Shown here one piece after another: positions 1 through 7,375 of a DNA stretch of 50,769 nt. The first letter of the stretch is position 1. Each line of letters begins with the position of its first letter. Position numbers and translations under genes: made by a program. Under the pieces are notes generated by a model. It was not told the DNA's origin. It saw nothing but the letters and a program-made list of their open reading frames with translations, and searched no databases. The DNA comes from Herpetosiphonaceae bacterium (GTDB lineage Bacteria; Chloroflexota; Chloroflexia; Chloroflexales; Kallotenuaceae): NCBI GenBank assembly GCA_013821605.1, contig JACDGP010000027.1, forward strand, positions 1 to 50,769. Reading direction: 5' to 3'.

Positions 1-40
1 GCAGCAGGTTGAGGAAGCGTAGCTCAAGGAGCAGCTTCAT
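1..40 (-). CDS. Possible 5' end of an unidentified gene (partial)
   Basis: On the minus strand an ATG at 38-40 opens a frame (MKLLLELRFLNLL) that leaves the window after 13 codons. An AGGA lies about 11 nt upstream. It follows the S66 peptidase gene in the same direction by 20 bp, so it may be the next gene of the moxR operon. Too little is visible for identification, and it could be a chance frame. Confidence 0.3.
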   Translation of the reverse strand, partial: MKLLLELRFLNLL

Positions 41-60
41 ACGTTATCCATTCCTGACGG

Positions 61-1110
61 TCACAAGGCACCGCAGGCCGGCTCAAGCAAACGGAAGCTC
101 TGCTGAGTACAATCGACTTCGGCCTCAACCCCTAGTGGCATGATCCATTGTGGATCAGTATGGCCAAAATCTAGATTGGCGACGAGCGGCAGATCCGGGC
201 GACCAAACTCTTGGGCAACCACCGTGACGATTATTTCTTCAAGAAGACGCTTGTGGGAGAGGCTATAGCCGCGTGCGCGACCAAACAAGATGCCAGCGAT
301 CTGCTCGTAGATGCCCTGCATGCCATAATTGCGCAGCATGTACTTGACCTGGGATGGCGTGGGCTCCTCTTCTGAGGTTTCAAAAAACAAGAGCTTGCCA
401 TGCCAGAACTCCGGTGCAGGCCAATAGCGTGTGCCCTTCAAAAACTCTAGCACCTCGATATTGCCTCCGAAGAGGCGGCCACGTGCACGCCCGCTCCCTT
501 GCAACCACCGCCAGCCCTCGGAATTCGCCTGCTGGGGGTTGGTCTGCCCGATGTGCTCGCTTGCACCCCAATCGGGATAACCTTCAGACCAACTCGTATA
601 GGGATGGTACTGGTAGGTTTGAGGCGCGTCAAACAAGATGGCACGCACATGTTCGATAAAGGCTGGGGGCAGGGCGTGAGCTTGGGCAAAGCCAGCCATG
701 ATGCTGGGCCCTTGAAAGGTGACGAGTCCAAGCTGATTGCAATAGGCCAGCAACGTGGTTGTATCCGAGAAGCCGAGCAGGATTTTGGGGTTGGCGATGA
801 TCGTGACCGGGTCCAGAAACGGCAGGATACGGACCGAGTCATCGCCACCAATGCTGGGGATGATCGCCCGGACCTCGGGATCGGCAAAGGCTGCGTTAAT
901 ATCCGCAGCCCGCACCTGCGGATGAGTATAGAGATCACCAGCGTCGGCGCGGGCGGTAGGATACTCTTTGGTGCGGAGACCGAAGACCGAGCGCAGGACG
1001 TCAAGCCCTTGCTCATAGATCACTGGGAAACGACTGGGACCACCCCATGAGGGCGATAGGATCGCTACGGTATCGCCAGCATTGAGCTTCGCCGGTTTGA
1101 TGTACTCCAT
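61..1110 (-). CDS. S66 family LD-carboxypeptidase / MccF-like serine peptidase
   Basis: The 349-aa protein matches the S66 family (LdcA muropeptide LD-carboxypeptidase, MccF microcin immunity peptidase). Visible features are an N-terminal DTVAILSPSWGG strand, SIGGDDSVRILPFLD at about 86-100, the nucleophile elbow GFSDTT with Ser115, Glu219 in FGGNIEVLEF, and His317 in DFGHTDPQ. These fit the family Ser-Glu-His triad. LdcA trims the terminal D-Ala of murein tetrapeptides in the cytosol, while MccF-like members cleave acyl-sulfamoyl or peptide-nucleotide antibiotics; the sequence alone does not decide between them. The extended insert between the Ser and Glu regions looks more MccF-like. The gene starts 15 bp after the DUF58 gene on the same strand, suggesting co-transcription with moxR-DUF58. 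The family call is secure; the substrate is inferred. Confidence 0.85.
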   Translation of the reverse strand: MEYIKPAKLNAGDTVAILSPSWGGPSRFPVIYEQGLDVLRSVFGLRTKEYPTARADAGDLYTHPQVRAADINAAFADPEVRAIIPSIGGDDSVRILPFLDPVTIIANPKILLGFSDTTTLLAYCNQLGLVTFQGPSIMAGFAQAHALPPAFIEHVRAILFDAPQTYQYHPYTSWSEGYPDWGASEHIGQTNPQQANSEGWRWLQGSGRARGRLFGGNIEVLEFLKGTRYWPAPEFWHGKLLFFETSEEEPTPSQVKYMLRNYGMQGIYEQIAGILFGRARGYSLSHKRLLEEIIVTVVAQEFGRPDLPLVANLDFGHTDPQWIMPLGVEAEVDCTQQSFRLLEPACGAL

Positions 1111-1125
1111 GGTTCAGCTCTCGTG

Positions 1126-2385
1126 CTACCTGCGACCGGCAGTGGCAACTTCTGGTACGCTGAGGGCTTGATCGAGCGGTTGATCACGGCGCTGGCGGTA
1201 GGCGGTAACGCGTAATTGAGCGAGGCGCTGCATGATACCGTTGGTGCCGGGCACGCTGCCAAAGCCCTCGGGGTCGATAAAGATCACGACCGCGCGAATA
1301 CCACGATAGAGCAGTTGCTGCAGGCCTTGCACCCAGGTTGGATCGAGCGCCGAGGTAATAATGACGGCCGTCGAGGAGCGATTGAAGACGGCACTTTCCG
1401 CGACCAGCACTTCGGCCAAGCCATGCGTGCCCTGCGCGCGCAGCATTGCCAGCGACTCAAGGATTTTGTAGAGTTGCCGGGATTCGCGCTCGGGCGGGAT
1501 GACCTCGCGGTGCTGGCCCCAGGCTAAGAGACCGACGTTACGCCCGGCGTTCAATAAATGTTGGGTGACCGAGGCAGCACAGCTGACTCCGTATTCTTCG
1601 GTTGACTCAGGTACCTGGATCTCACGACCCTCTCGTTTATCGCGGTACAAGGTGCGGAAGACGTCCGCAACGTAGTGGGAGCGCTCGTGGAGATCCAGGA
1701 CGATCCAAATGTCAGCGGTCGGATCTAGCTCGAACTCTTTGACCATCAGGTTACCGGTGCGGGCGGTCGAGCGCCAATGAATGCGGTTGAAGCTGTCACC
1801 GGTGACGTAGTCGCGGATCGTCGATACATTGGGCGTCACCTGGAAGGTTCGCGTCCGCACATCGGTGCCGCCTTGTAGCTCGGCGGCCGGCAGGCGAAAG
1901 GTGGGAATGGGTGTGGTTGCAGGATAGACGATGATTTCACTGGTGCCCGCGACAGGACGTTCTAGGCGGAAGATGCCAAACGGATCGCCGGTGTGGAGCG
2001 TGATTGGTCCCAAGGTCCATTTACCGCGCAAGGTACAGGGCGTGCGAGCGATCCAGCGGCGACGGCCATGGCCCGGCAAATAGGTCACGAAGCCCGAGCC
2101 ATGGTGCGGCATATCGGAGTGATCACGCACTTCGACCCACAGCTTTGGCAGACGTGATGTATTGGTCGTGGTCAAACGTTCGCGTGATTCTTCCCCGACC
2201 TGCGCGCGCCGGAGGCCAACTTCGCGGTTGACCTCCAGGCCTTGCAGATTAACCCAGGCCCAGATATAGGCCAATACCAGCAAGACCAGCAACACATAAA
2301 AGAGGGTGAAGAAGAGCGGAATGCTGGTGCCCTGGGCAATCACAAAACAGATCATCGCTAAGACAAGGATACCAAAAGCTTTCAA
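1126..2385 (-). CDS. DUF58 domain protein, MoxR partner
   Basis: The 419-aa protein has two N-terminal membrane segments (about residues 5-18 and 22-44) and then a soluble part with DUF58 hallmarks: GDPFGIF at 133-139 and the signature RDYVTGDSFNRIHWRSTART at 191-210. DUF58 proteins often have a von Willebrand A-like fold, and WIVLDLHERS near 227-236 fits the first strand of such a domain. They are nearly always encoded next to a MoxR ATPase, which is thought to act as a chaperone in envelope or complex assembly. Here moxR lies 7 bp upstream and the S66 peptidase 15 bp downstream. The molecular function of DUF58 proteins is not established. Confidence 0.88.
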   Translation of the reverse strand: MKAFGILVLAMICFVIAQGTSIPLFFTLFYVLLVLLVLAYIWAWVNLQGLEVNREVGLRRAQVGEESRERLTTTNTSRLPKLWVEVRDHSDMPHHGSGFVTYLPGHGRRRWIARTPCTLRGKWTLGPITLHTGDPFGIFRLERPVAGTSEIIVYPATTPIPTFRLPAAELQGGTDVRTRTFQVTPNVSTIRDYVTGDSFNRIHWRSTARTGNLMVKEFELDPTADIWIVLDLHERSHYVADVFRTLYRDKREGREIQVPESTEEYGVSCAASVTQHLLNAGRNVGLLAWGQHREVIPPERESRQLYKILESLAMLRAQGTHGLAEVLVAESAVFNRSSTAVIITSALDPTWVQGLQQLLYRGIRAVVIFIDPEGFGSVPGTNGIMQRLAQLRVTAYRQRRDQPLDQALSVPEVATAGRR

Positions 2386-2392
2386 GGTACCT

Positions 2393-3370
2393 CTAGGTCA
2401 CAATTGCTTCGCGCTCGGCGCGCCGTCCAGGGCGACCACCGGGCACGGGGACGGCACCGAGCACGTCGCTGACAATGGCAGGTGGCTGAACATTACGAAT
2501 GCGGGCGGCAGGATTAATAATCAGGCGATGACCAAGAACCGGCTCGGCGAGTGCCTTAACGTCGTCAGGAATGACATAGTCGCGGCCGTTGATTGCGGCG
2601 TAGGCTTGTGCCGTGCGATAGAGCGCGAGCGATCCGCGTGGGCTCGCCCCTAGGTACACATCCTCGTGATTACGAGTCGCGGTCGTCAAATTTACAATAT
2701 ATTCGTTAATCAACGGGTCAACGTATACATCTTTGATTTGCTCTTGCATCTCCAGAAGCTCGTCGGAGGTAAGCACCTGTGCCAGTGCTACCAAGGGGTG
2801 CTGTTTGCGCTGCCGCTCCAAGATTTGCAACTCGTCGGCGCGCGCAGGATAGCCGAGATGAATACGGAGTAAAAAGCGGTCAAGCTGAGCTTCGGGCAGG
2901 GGAAAGGTGCCTTCGTATTCAATCGGATTTTGGGTCGCCAGCACGATAAAGGGCTGGGGCAGATGATGCGTGATACCATCAACCGTGATCTGGGCTTCTT
3001 CCATCGCTTCGAGCAAGGCGGACTGAGTTTTGGGTGTCGCGCGATTAATCTCGTCGGCCAAAACGATTTGTGCCATGATTGGGCCGGCACGAAACTCGAA
3101 CTCTTGACTGCCTTGGTTATAGATCGAGACGCCTGTGACATCCGAGGGGAGCAGGTCGGGCGTGAATTGGATACGGCGAAAGACACAGCCGATAGAGCGG
3201 GCGATACTTTTAGCTAAAACCGTTTTGCCCACGCCCGGTACGTCTTCAAGCAGCACATGGCCTCGGCAAAGCAAGGCAATCAGCACAAGGTCGACGGCGC
3301 GTCGTTTCCCAACGATGACCGTTTCAACGTTGGCGGCAGTACGCTCGGCAGCCTGTTGAATAGTCTCCAA
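2393..3370 (-). CDS. MoxR family AAA+ ATPase
   Basis: The 325-aa ATPase carries Walker A GVGKT (ending at residue 50), Walker B IVLADE at 102-107, and the MoxR signature [19 protein letters not shown] that follows. Sensor-1 [19 protein letters not shown] lies at about 148-166. Length and domain order are those of a complete MoxR protein. MoxR ATPases work as chaperone-like assembly factors, usually for a partner with a vWA/DUF58 domain, and the DUF58 gene follows after 7 bp. The gene diverges from an alpha/beta hydrolase gene, and a candidate extended -10 lies about 90 bp upstream. Confidence 0.93.
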   Translation of the reverse strand: METIQQAAERTAANVETVIVGKRRAVDLVLIALLCRGHVLLEDVPGVGKTVLAKSIARSIGCVFRRIQFTPDLLPSDVTGVSIYNQGSQEFEFRAGPIMAQIVLADEINRATPKTQSALLEAMEEAQITVDGITHHLPQPFIVLATQNPIEYEGTFPLPEAQLDRFLLRIHLGYPARADELQILERQRKQHPLVALAQVLTSDELLEMQEQIKDVYVDPLINEYIVNLTTATRNHEDVYLGASPRGSLALYRTAQAYAAINGRDYVIPDDVKALAEPVLGHRLIINPAARIRNVQPPAIVSDVLGAVPVPGGRPGRRAEREAIVT

Positions 3371-3461
3371 GCAAACAACTCCTTTGGTTACGAGCAGAAA
3401 AAGGTCAGTGGGTTTGGCAATCGCCTACACCTCACAGAACCCCTGGCACTCGCTATCCTTC

Positions 3462-3470
3462 AGTATACCA
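3462..3470 (-). promoter_or_regulatory. Candidate extended -10 promoter of moxR operon
   Basis: On the minus strand the sequence reads TGG-TATACT, an extended -10 element (TGnTATACT). No good -35 is seen, as expected for extended -10 promoters. It lies 92 bp before the moxR start in the moxR/hydrolase intergenic gap. Confidence 0.4.
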
Positions 3471-3521
3471 GAAGCGATTGGGCTGCTAGGAAGGTGGTGT
3501 AGTGCTTGCTATTACCAGAGT

Positions 3522-4301
3522 ATGCAGCGATTCATGCACCCTTTCACAGCACGGACCATTCCAGTTGATGGATTGTCCATGTACGTCCGCGTGTCGGAAC
3601 AGCAGGCTAGCACACGCATCCCTTATGTTCTCGTGCATGGCCTGCTCATCTCCAGCCTGTATATGCTCCCAACGGGGAGGTTGCTAGCGGCTGACCGAGC
3701 AGTCTATATTCCCGACCTACCGGGTTTTGGGTGGAGTGAGCATCCGGAGGAGGTGCTTGATATTCGGGGGCTTGGCTCTGCGCTGTTGGGAGCGCTTGAT
3801 GAGCTAGCGATCCCACGGGCGATCTTGCTTGGCAACTCGTTGGGCTGCCAGGTTGTCGCGGAGGTAGCAGCACGGGCTCCTGAGCGCGTCGCAGCGGCTA
3901 TTCTGACGGGACCGACGATGGACCGCGTGGCACGGACTCCTTTAGCCGAAGCGGGACGCTTAACGCTGGATATCCCCTTGGAGCGACCAACGATGTTCGG
4001 GTGCCAGTTGATGGGCTTCTTGCAAGGTGGCCCGATTGAGTTTTTGCGAACGCTTCACTATGCGTTGGTTGATCGGATCGAGGAGAAGCTGCCTGTCATG
4101 CCAATGCCGACGCTGATCGTCCGGGGAAGTCAGGATCCAATTGTGCCACAGCGTTGGATTGAAGAACTTGTTGCACTGCTGCCGGATGGATATCTCAAGG
4201 TTGTTCCCGGTGCACCACATGCGCTTAACTATAGTCGAGCGCCAGCGCTCGTCCAGCTCAGCATGGAGTTTGTTCGTCAGGTGCTGGTAGAAAGGGAGTA
4301 A
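3522..4301 (+). CDS. Alpha/beta hydrolase fold protein
   Basis: The 259-aa protein is a typical alpha/beta hydrolase: oxyanion strand VLVHG near 36-40, DLPGFGWS near 65-72, nucleophile elbow GNSLG with Ser106, then Asp205 in RGSQDPIVP and His233 in PGAPHALNY, giving a complete Ser-Asp-His triad. No signal peptide is seen, so it is probably cytosolic. The substrate cannot be told; relatives include esterases, epoxide hydrolases and C-C bond hydrolases. The ATG at 3522 was chosen because the family alignment begins near it; the frame stays open further upstream. The gene converges on the desaturase gene with a gap of 5 bp. Confidence 0.85.
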   Translation: MQRFMHPFTARTIPVDGLSMYVRVSEQQASTRIPYVLVHGLLISSLYMLPTGRLLAADRAVYIPDLPGFGWSEHPEEVLDIRGLGSALLGALDELAIPRAILLGNSLGCQVVAEVAARAPERVAAAILTGPTMDRVARTPLAEAGRLTLDIPLERPTMFGCQLMGFLQGGPIEFLRTLHYALVDRIEEKLPVMPMPTLIVRGSQDPIVPQRWIEELVALLPDGYLKVVPGAPHALNYSRAPALVQLSMEFVRQVLVERE

Positions 4302-4306
4302 GCTCG

Positions 4307-5332
4307 CTATCGTTCCTCGGTTGTGAGTATGGGCAAGGACGCACGGGTGCGGAGTGGTGCGCTCACGGTGTGGAGGTAACCGAGAATCTCACGGTAGGAT
4401 TGCGGGATCGAGGTCTCATAATATGGAACTCGACACTCAGCGCAATAGGCCTTGACAATGGCCTGTCCGGCACGCAAGTTTGGGCGTGGCATCGTCGGAA
4501 AGAGATGGTGCTCAATCTGGTAATTTAACCCACCATACCAGAAATCCGTCACCGGGTTGCCCCGAATATTGCGCGCCGTAAGAACCTGTGCCTGTAGAAA
4601 CTCGAGATCGGTTCCCGGCTCGATCAATAACATGCCTTTATGATTCGGCGCGAACGAACTAGCGAGTGCAAAACTGGTCACAAGTTGATGCACGACGACC
4701 ATAAGCAGCGTCGCCCAGGGACCTAGGAAGTACAGTGGCACCGCCAGGTAGATCGCCCAATGGATCAAGAAGAGGATCGGTTCACTCCAGCGGTAGCGGG
4801 TCTGCCTGCGCAGCATAAACAGCACACTCGAATAATACCAAATGGGTGCTGCCAAGCATAACAAGGGCACAAACCAGAAGGCCTGGTAGCGCATCAACCA
4901 GCGTGTCAGGCCGCGACTCGCGAGGGCTTGCGCGGGTGTATACGCGATAATCGGAATGTCTAGCTCAGGGTCTGCGTCTAGCTGATTCGGATTCGCGTGG
5001 TGGTCGTTGTGTTTCATCACCCACCACCCATAACTGACCCCTAACAACAGGTTGCCGTGGATCAGGCCTGCCAACGCATTCTGGCGGGACCCATTGAACA
5101 GCTGACGGTGGCCGGCATCATGCAAAATATAGGCGAGTTGTCCAAAAATAACCCCTAACATCACCGCGTTTAGGACTAGTGCCCAGGGTGCGTGAAAGAG
5201 GGCGAACAGCACTATGCTGCCTGTTAACAGGAGTAGGTTCCGGATGATGACGCGCAGGGCGTGGTGAGGCTGTTTGGTCAACAAGTCGGCCGCTAGTACC
5301 CGGCGCTTGAGTTCACGATATTGACTATCCAT
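4307..5332 (-). CDS. Membrane fatty acid desaturase
   Basis: The 341-aa integral membrane di-iron desaturase has three His boxes: HDAGH at 71-75, HNDHH at 108-112 and QIEHH at 272-276. Hydrophobic segments lie around 28-70, 150-172 and 186-222. A Gln in place of the first His of box three is typical of front-end acyl-lipid desaturases. It would introduce a double bond into membrane lipid acyl chains using O2 and a reductant; regiochemistry cannot be read from sequence. The ATG at 5332 is preferred over upstream in-frame codons because AGGAAG sits 7 nt before it. A strong hairpin lies 37 nt upstream of the start. Confidence 0.9.
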   Translation of the reverse strand: MDSQYRELKRRVLAADLLTKQPHHALRVIIRNLLLLTGSIVLFALFHAPWALVLNAVMLGVIFGQLAYILHDAGHRQLFNGSRQNALAGLIHGNLLLGVSYGWWVMKHNDHHANPNQLDADPELDIPIIAYTPAQALASRGLTRWLMRYQAFWFVPLLCLAAPIWYYSSVLFMLRRQTRYRWSEPILFLIHWAIYLAVPLYFLGPWATLLMVVVHQLVTSFALASSFAPNHKGMLLIEPGTDLEFLQAQVLTARNIRGNPVTDFWYGGLNYQIEHHLFPTMPRPNLRAGQAIVKAYCAECRVPYYETSIPQSYREILGYLHTVSAPLRTRASLPILTTEER

Positions 5333-5369
5333 GCGTGCTCTTCCTATAGTGTTGCGAAGCTCTATGCGA

Positions 5370-5403
5370 ACCGCCACAGATGCATGACAGCGTCTGTGGC
5401 GGT
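5370..5403 (-). terminator. Strong inverted repeat, candidate terminator or leader hairpin
   Basis: ACCGCCACAGA (5370-5380) pairs perfectly with TCTGTGGCGGT (5393-5403): 11 bp with a 12-nt loop. It lies between the membrane protein gene and the desaturase, both on the minus strand. No T-run follows on that strand, so it could be a weak terminator of the upstream gene or a leader structure of the desaturase mRNA. Confidence 0.5.
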
Positions 5404-5434
5404 CGGGGCTCGTCAACGAATGGTCGGATGCCGG

Positions 5435-6220
5435 TTAGACTGCCTGCGCGTCGTCACGCAGCCGTCGCGAACCGGCAAGACCACCACCGGCTGCTGCAGC
5501 TAAGCTCAATAATAGGGTACCCAACGCACCCCAAGCCGCCTTTTTAATGCCACTAGCAGCGGTAGCTTGATTATTTGGATCTGCGACCGCATTACGCACG
5601 GCCTCGGCTGTTTGCTGCACGCCAGCAATAGCCGTCGCAGCTCCCGCTTGCGCCGTTGCTTGTGCACCGGGGCTGTTAGCTGCCTGATTCGCTGCTTGAC
5701 CTGCTGCGGGGGCCACGATCTGGGCAGTCGTTCCAGCCACACGTCCGGCCGTTCCTAGAATCGAGCCAATGCCGCTGCTTAGTGCGTACAGCAACAGCGG
5801 AATGGCGACAACCCAGACCATTGTTCCGTTGATCAGGCCGCCGTTACGCGTGCCAGCTGCTGCAGTGCGCGCAGCCGTCCAGCCGCCAACCGCAAACGCC
5901 AGGAGCGCACTGATCGCACCCCAGATCCCGGCACCAAGACCAAAGCTACTGGCCCGATCGCCGGGGGTAAAGGCCGACGCACCGAGCGCGATCCCGAGTA
6001 CGGTCAATAGTGCGAGGGTCGATAGAGCGGCGAATAATCCGGCGATAATCGGCCCCCAGCGAACGCGGTCGGTGGGCATCACCATAGGACGCTCGACCTC
6101 AATGGTGGGCGAGGGCGTAAAGGTGCGAGTTTCTCGCATAGTGGTCGGTCGAGTTGCTGGCGTGGACGTTTCGTACACTTCTGCCCCGCTCTCGGCATTC
6201 TTCCCTGGGTTCTTGCTCAT
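5435..6220 (-). CDS. Multispanning membrane protein of unknown function
   Basis: I do not recognise a named family. The 261-aa protein starts with a polar Thr/Pro-rich tail (residues 1-50). Then come hydrophobic helices at about 55-80, 90-112 and 130-155, a long Ala/Gln/Thr-rich low-complexity stretch (about 160-225), and a last helix near 228-248 ending in a basic tail. The low-complexity part is probably exposed. It is encoded 39 bp downstream of a DUF2382 stress-protein gene on the same strand and is likely co-transcribed, which suggests a role in envelope or desiccation stress. That role is inferred from context only. Confidence 0.7.
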   Translation of the reverse strand: MSKNPGKNAESGAEVYETSTPATRPTTMRETRTFTPSPTIEVERPMVMPTDRVRWGPIIAGLFAALSTLALLTVLGIALGASAFTPGDRASSFGLGAGIWGAISALLAFAVGGWTAARTAAAGTRNGGLINGTMVWVVAIPLLLYALSSGIGSILGTAGRVAGTTAQIVAPAAGQAANQAANSPGAQATAQAGAATAIAGVQQTAEAVRNAVADPNNQATAASGIKKAAWGALGTLLLSLAAAAGGGLAGSRRLRDDAQAV

Positions 6221-6259
6221 AACCTTCTCTCATCTCTCAATTGGATTGACGTGACGACC

Positions 6260-7099
6260 TTAGCGCTTGTTCTTGCGTTTCTGCGACTTGCTGGTCGTCG
6301 CGCTGTCGATATGGGTGGTGTGCTGAACGTCCTTGAGTTCCTCGACGTTCACATCGGTGCGCCGCACCGTGTCCTGGATGTTCTCCGTCCGGTCATGCGC
6401 CTCTTTATTGATGACCACTTCCTCAACGACGCGTGCTTGCTTGTTGACGACGGCTCGCTCAGACATTTCGCGGACGTCAACGCTCGCGTCTTGGAACTGA
6501 TCAAGCATCGCAGCATCAACCGGCTGGTTCACCGGGCGTCGTTCAACGTGTACCTCTTCTTCATGCAGCGACACCTGAGTAGTCACCGGCTTCTCGGTGA
6601 CATGGGTCTGGACGCGCACACCGCCGCCTTCGACCTGCTCCTTGCTGACCTGGAGTTCTTCCTCGATGATCGGCACTACCATCTCGTTGCCAGCGTAGTT
6701 CCTGGTTGCACCCTTCGCACGCTGGCTGCTGGCGGCACTACTGGTAGTAGTGCTGTGGCTGCTCGTCGTCGCGGCGACGGAGCTAGTGTGCTGTGTAGTA
6801 CGCGCTCGGTTATCAAGGTCGACTACATGATGCCGATCCAAAATATCCACGACCTGCATGGCCTCAGTGTCCGGTAGCGCTTGAGCAATAATTAATGCGC
6901 CGCCGTTGCGTACACCTTCGTCAAACTGATCGGCATCGTCCTGTGGCACGCCCGCTTGAGCTAATGCCTTGTTAATGCGACCACCAGCTTTGTCAATTAG
7001 CCGCACATTATTGCCGGTGATGCTCGCATTTTTCAGCTCGTTCATCGCGGCTTGCGCATCACTCAGTTGTTCGAATAAGCCTACAACCGTTTTCGCCAT
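6260..7099 (-). CDS. General-stress / DUF2382 (YsnF/AvaK-type) protein, copy 1
   Basis: The 279-aa protein has an N-terminal general-stress-17M-like domain (about 1-95, starting AKTVVGLFEQLSDAQAAM) and a Ser/Thr-rich linker (about 100-135). A C-terminal DUF2382 domain (about 143-255) follows, with the repeated signatures VVPIIEEELQVSK, VHVERRPVN and RVVEEVVINKEA. It is highly charged and has no signal peptide or membrane segment. DUF2382 proteins occur in stress-tolerant bacteria and cyanobacteria (AvaK of akinetes); their biochemical role is unknown. GAGAGGAAG lies just upstream of the start. A close paralogue lies at 31565-32407 on the other strand. Confidence 0.88.
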   Translation of the reverse strand: MAKTVVGLFEQLSDAQAAMNELKNASITGNNVRLIDKAGGRINKALAQAGVPQDDADQFDEGVRNGGALIIAQALPDTEAMQVVDILDRHHVVDLDNRARTTQHTSSVAATTSSHSTTTSSAASSQRAKGATRNYAGNEMVVPIIEEELQVSKEQVEGGGVRVQTHVTEKPVTTQVSLHEEEVHVERRPVNQPVDAAMLDQFQDASVDVREMSERAVVNKQARVVEEVVINKEAHDRTENIQDTVRRTDVNVEELKDVQHTTHIDSATTSKSQKRKNKR

Positions 7100-7375
7100 C
7101 GTCGTTGCTTCCTCTCATCGCGGACAGCGTGGGACTCCGCCCTCACAGCGCCACTTACTGCCTCGTATCGTTTTAACCGCTGGGGTATTCGTCAGGAGGG
7201 AGTGCTTATGCACGTCGCGTCTACCAGAACAGTCGAGGGACTATAGGCAATAGTCGTGCCAGCCTATACTGGACGGCAATGGCGACGCGTTGGCGATGGG
7301 CTCGGCACGGAGAGATTAGGCACAGTATCTTGACTCCGGAGACCATTCGTTTGCAGCTTTAGCAGTTAAGTTTCC

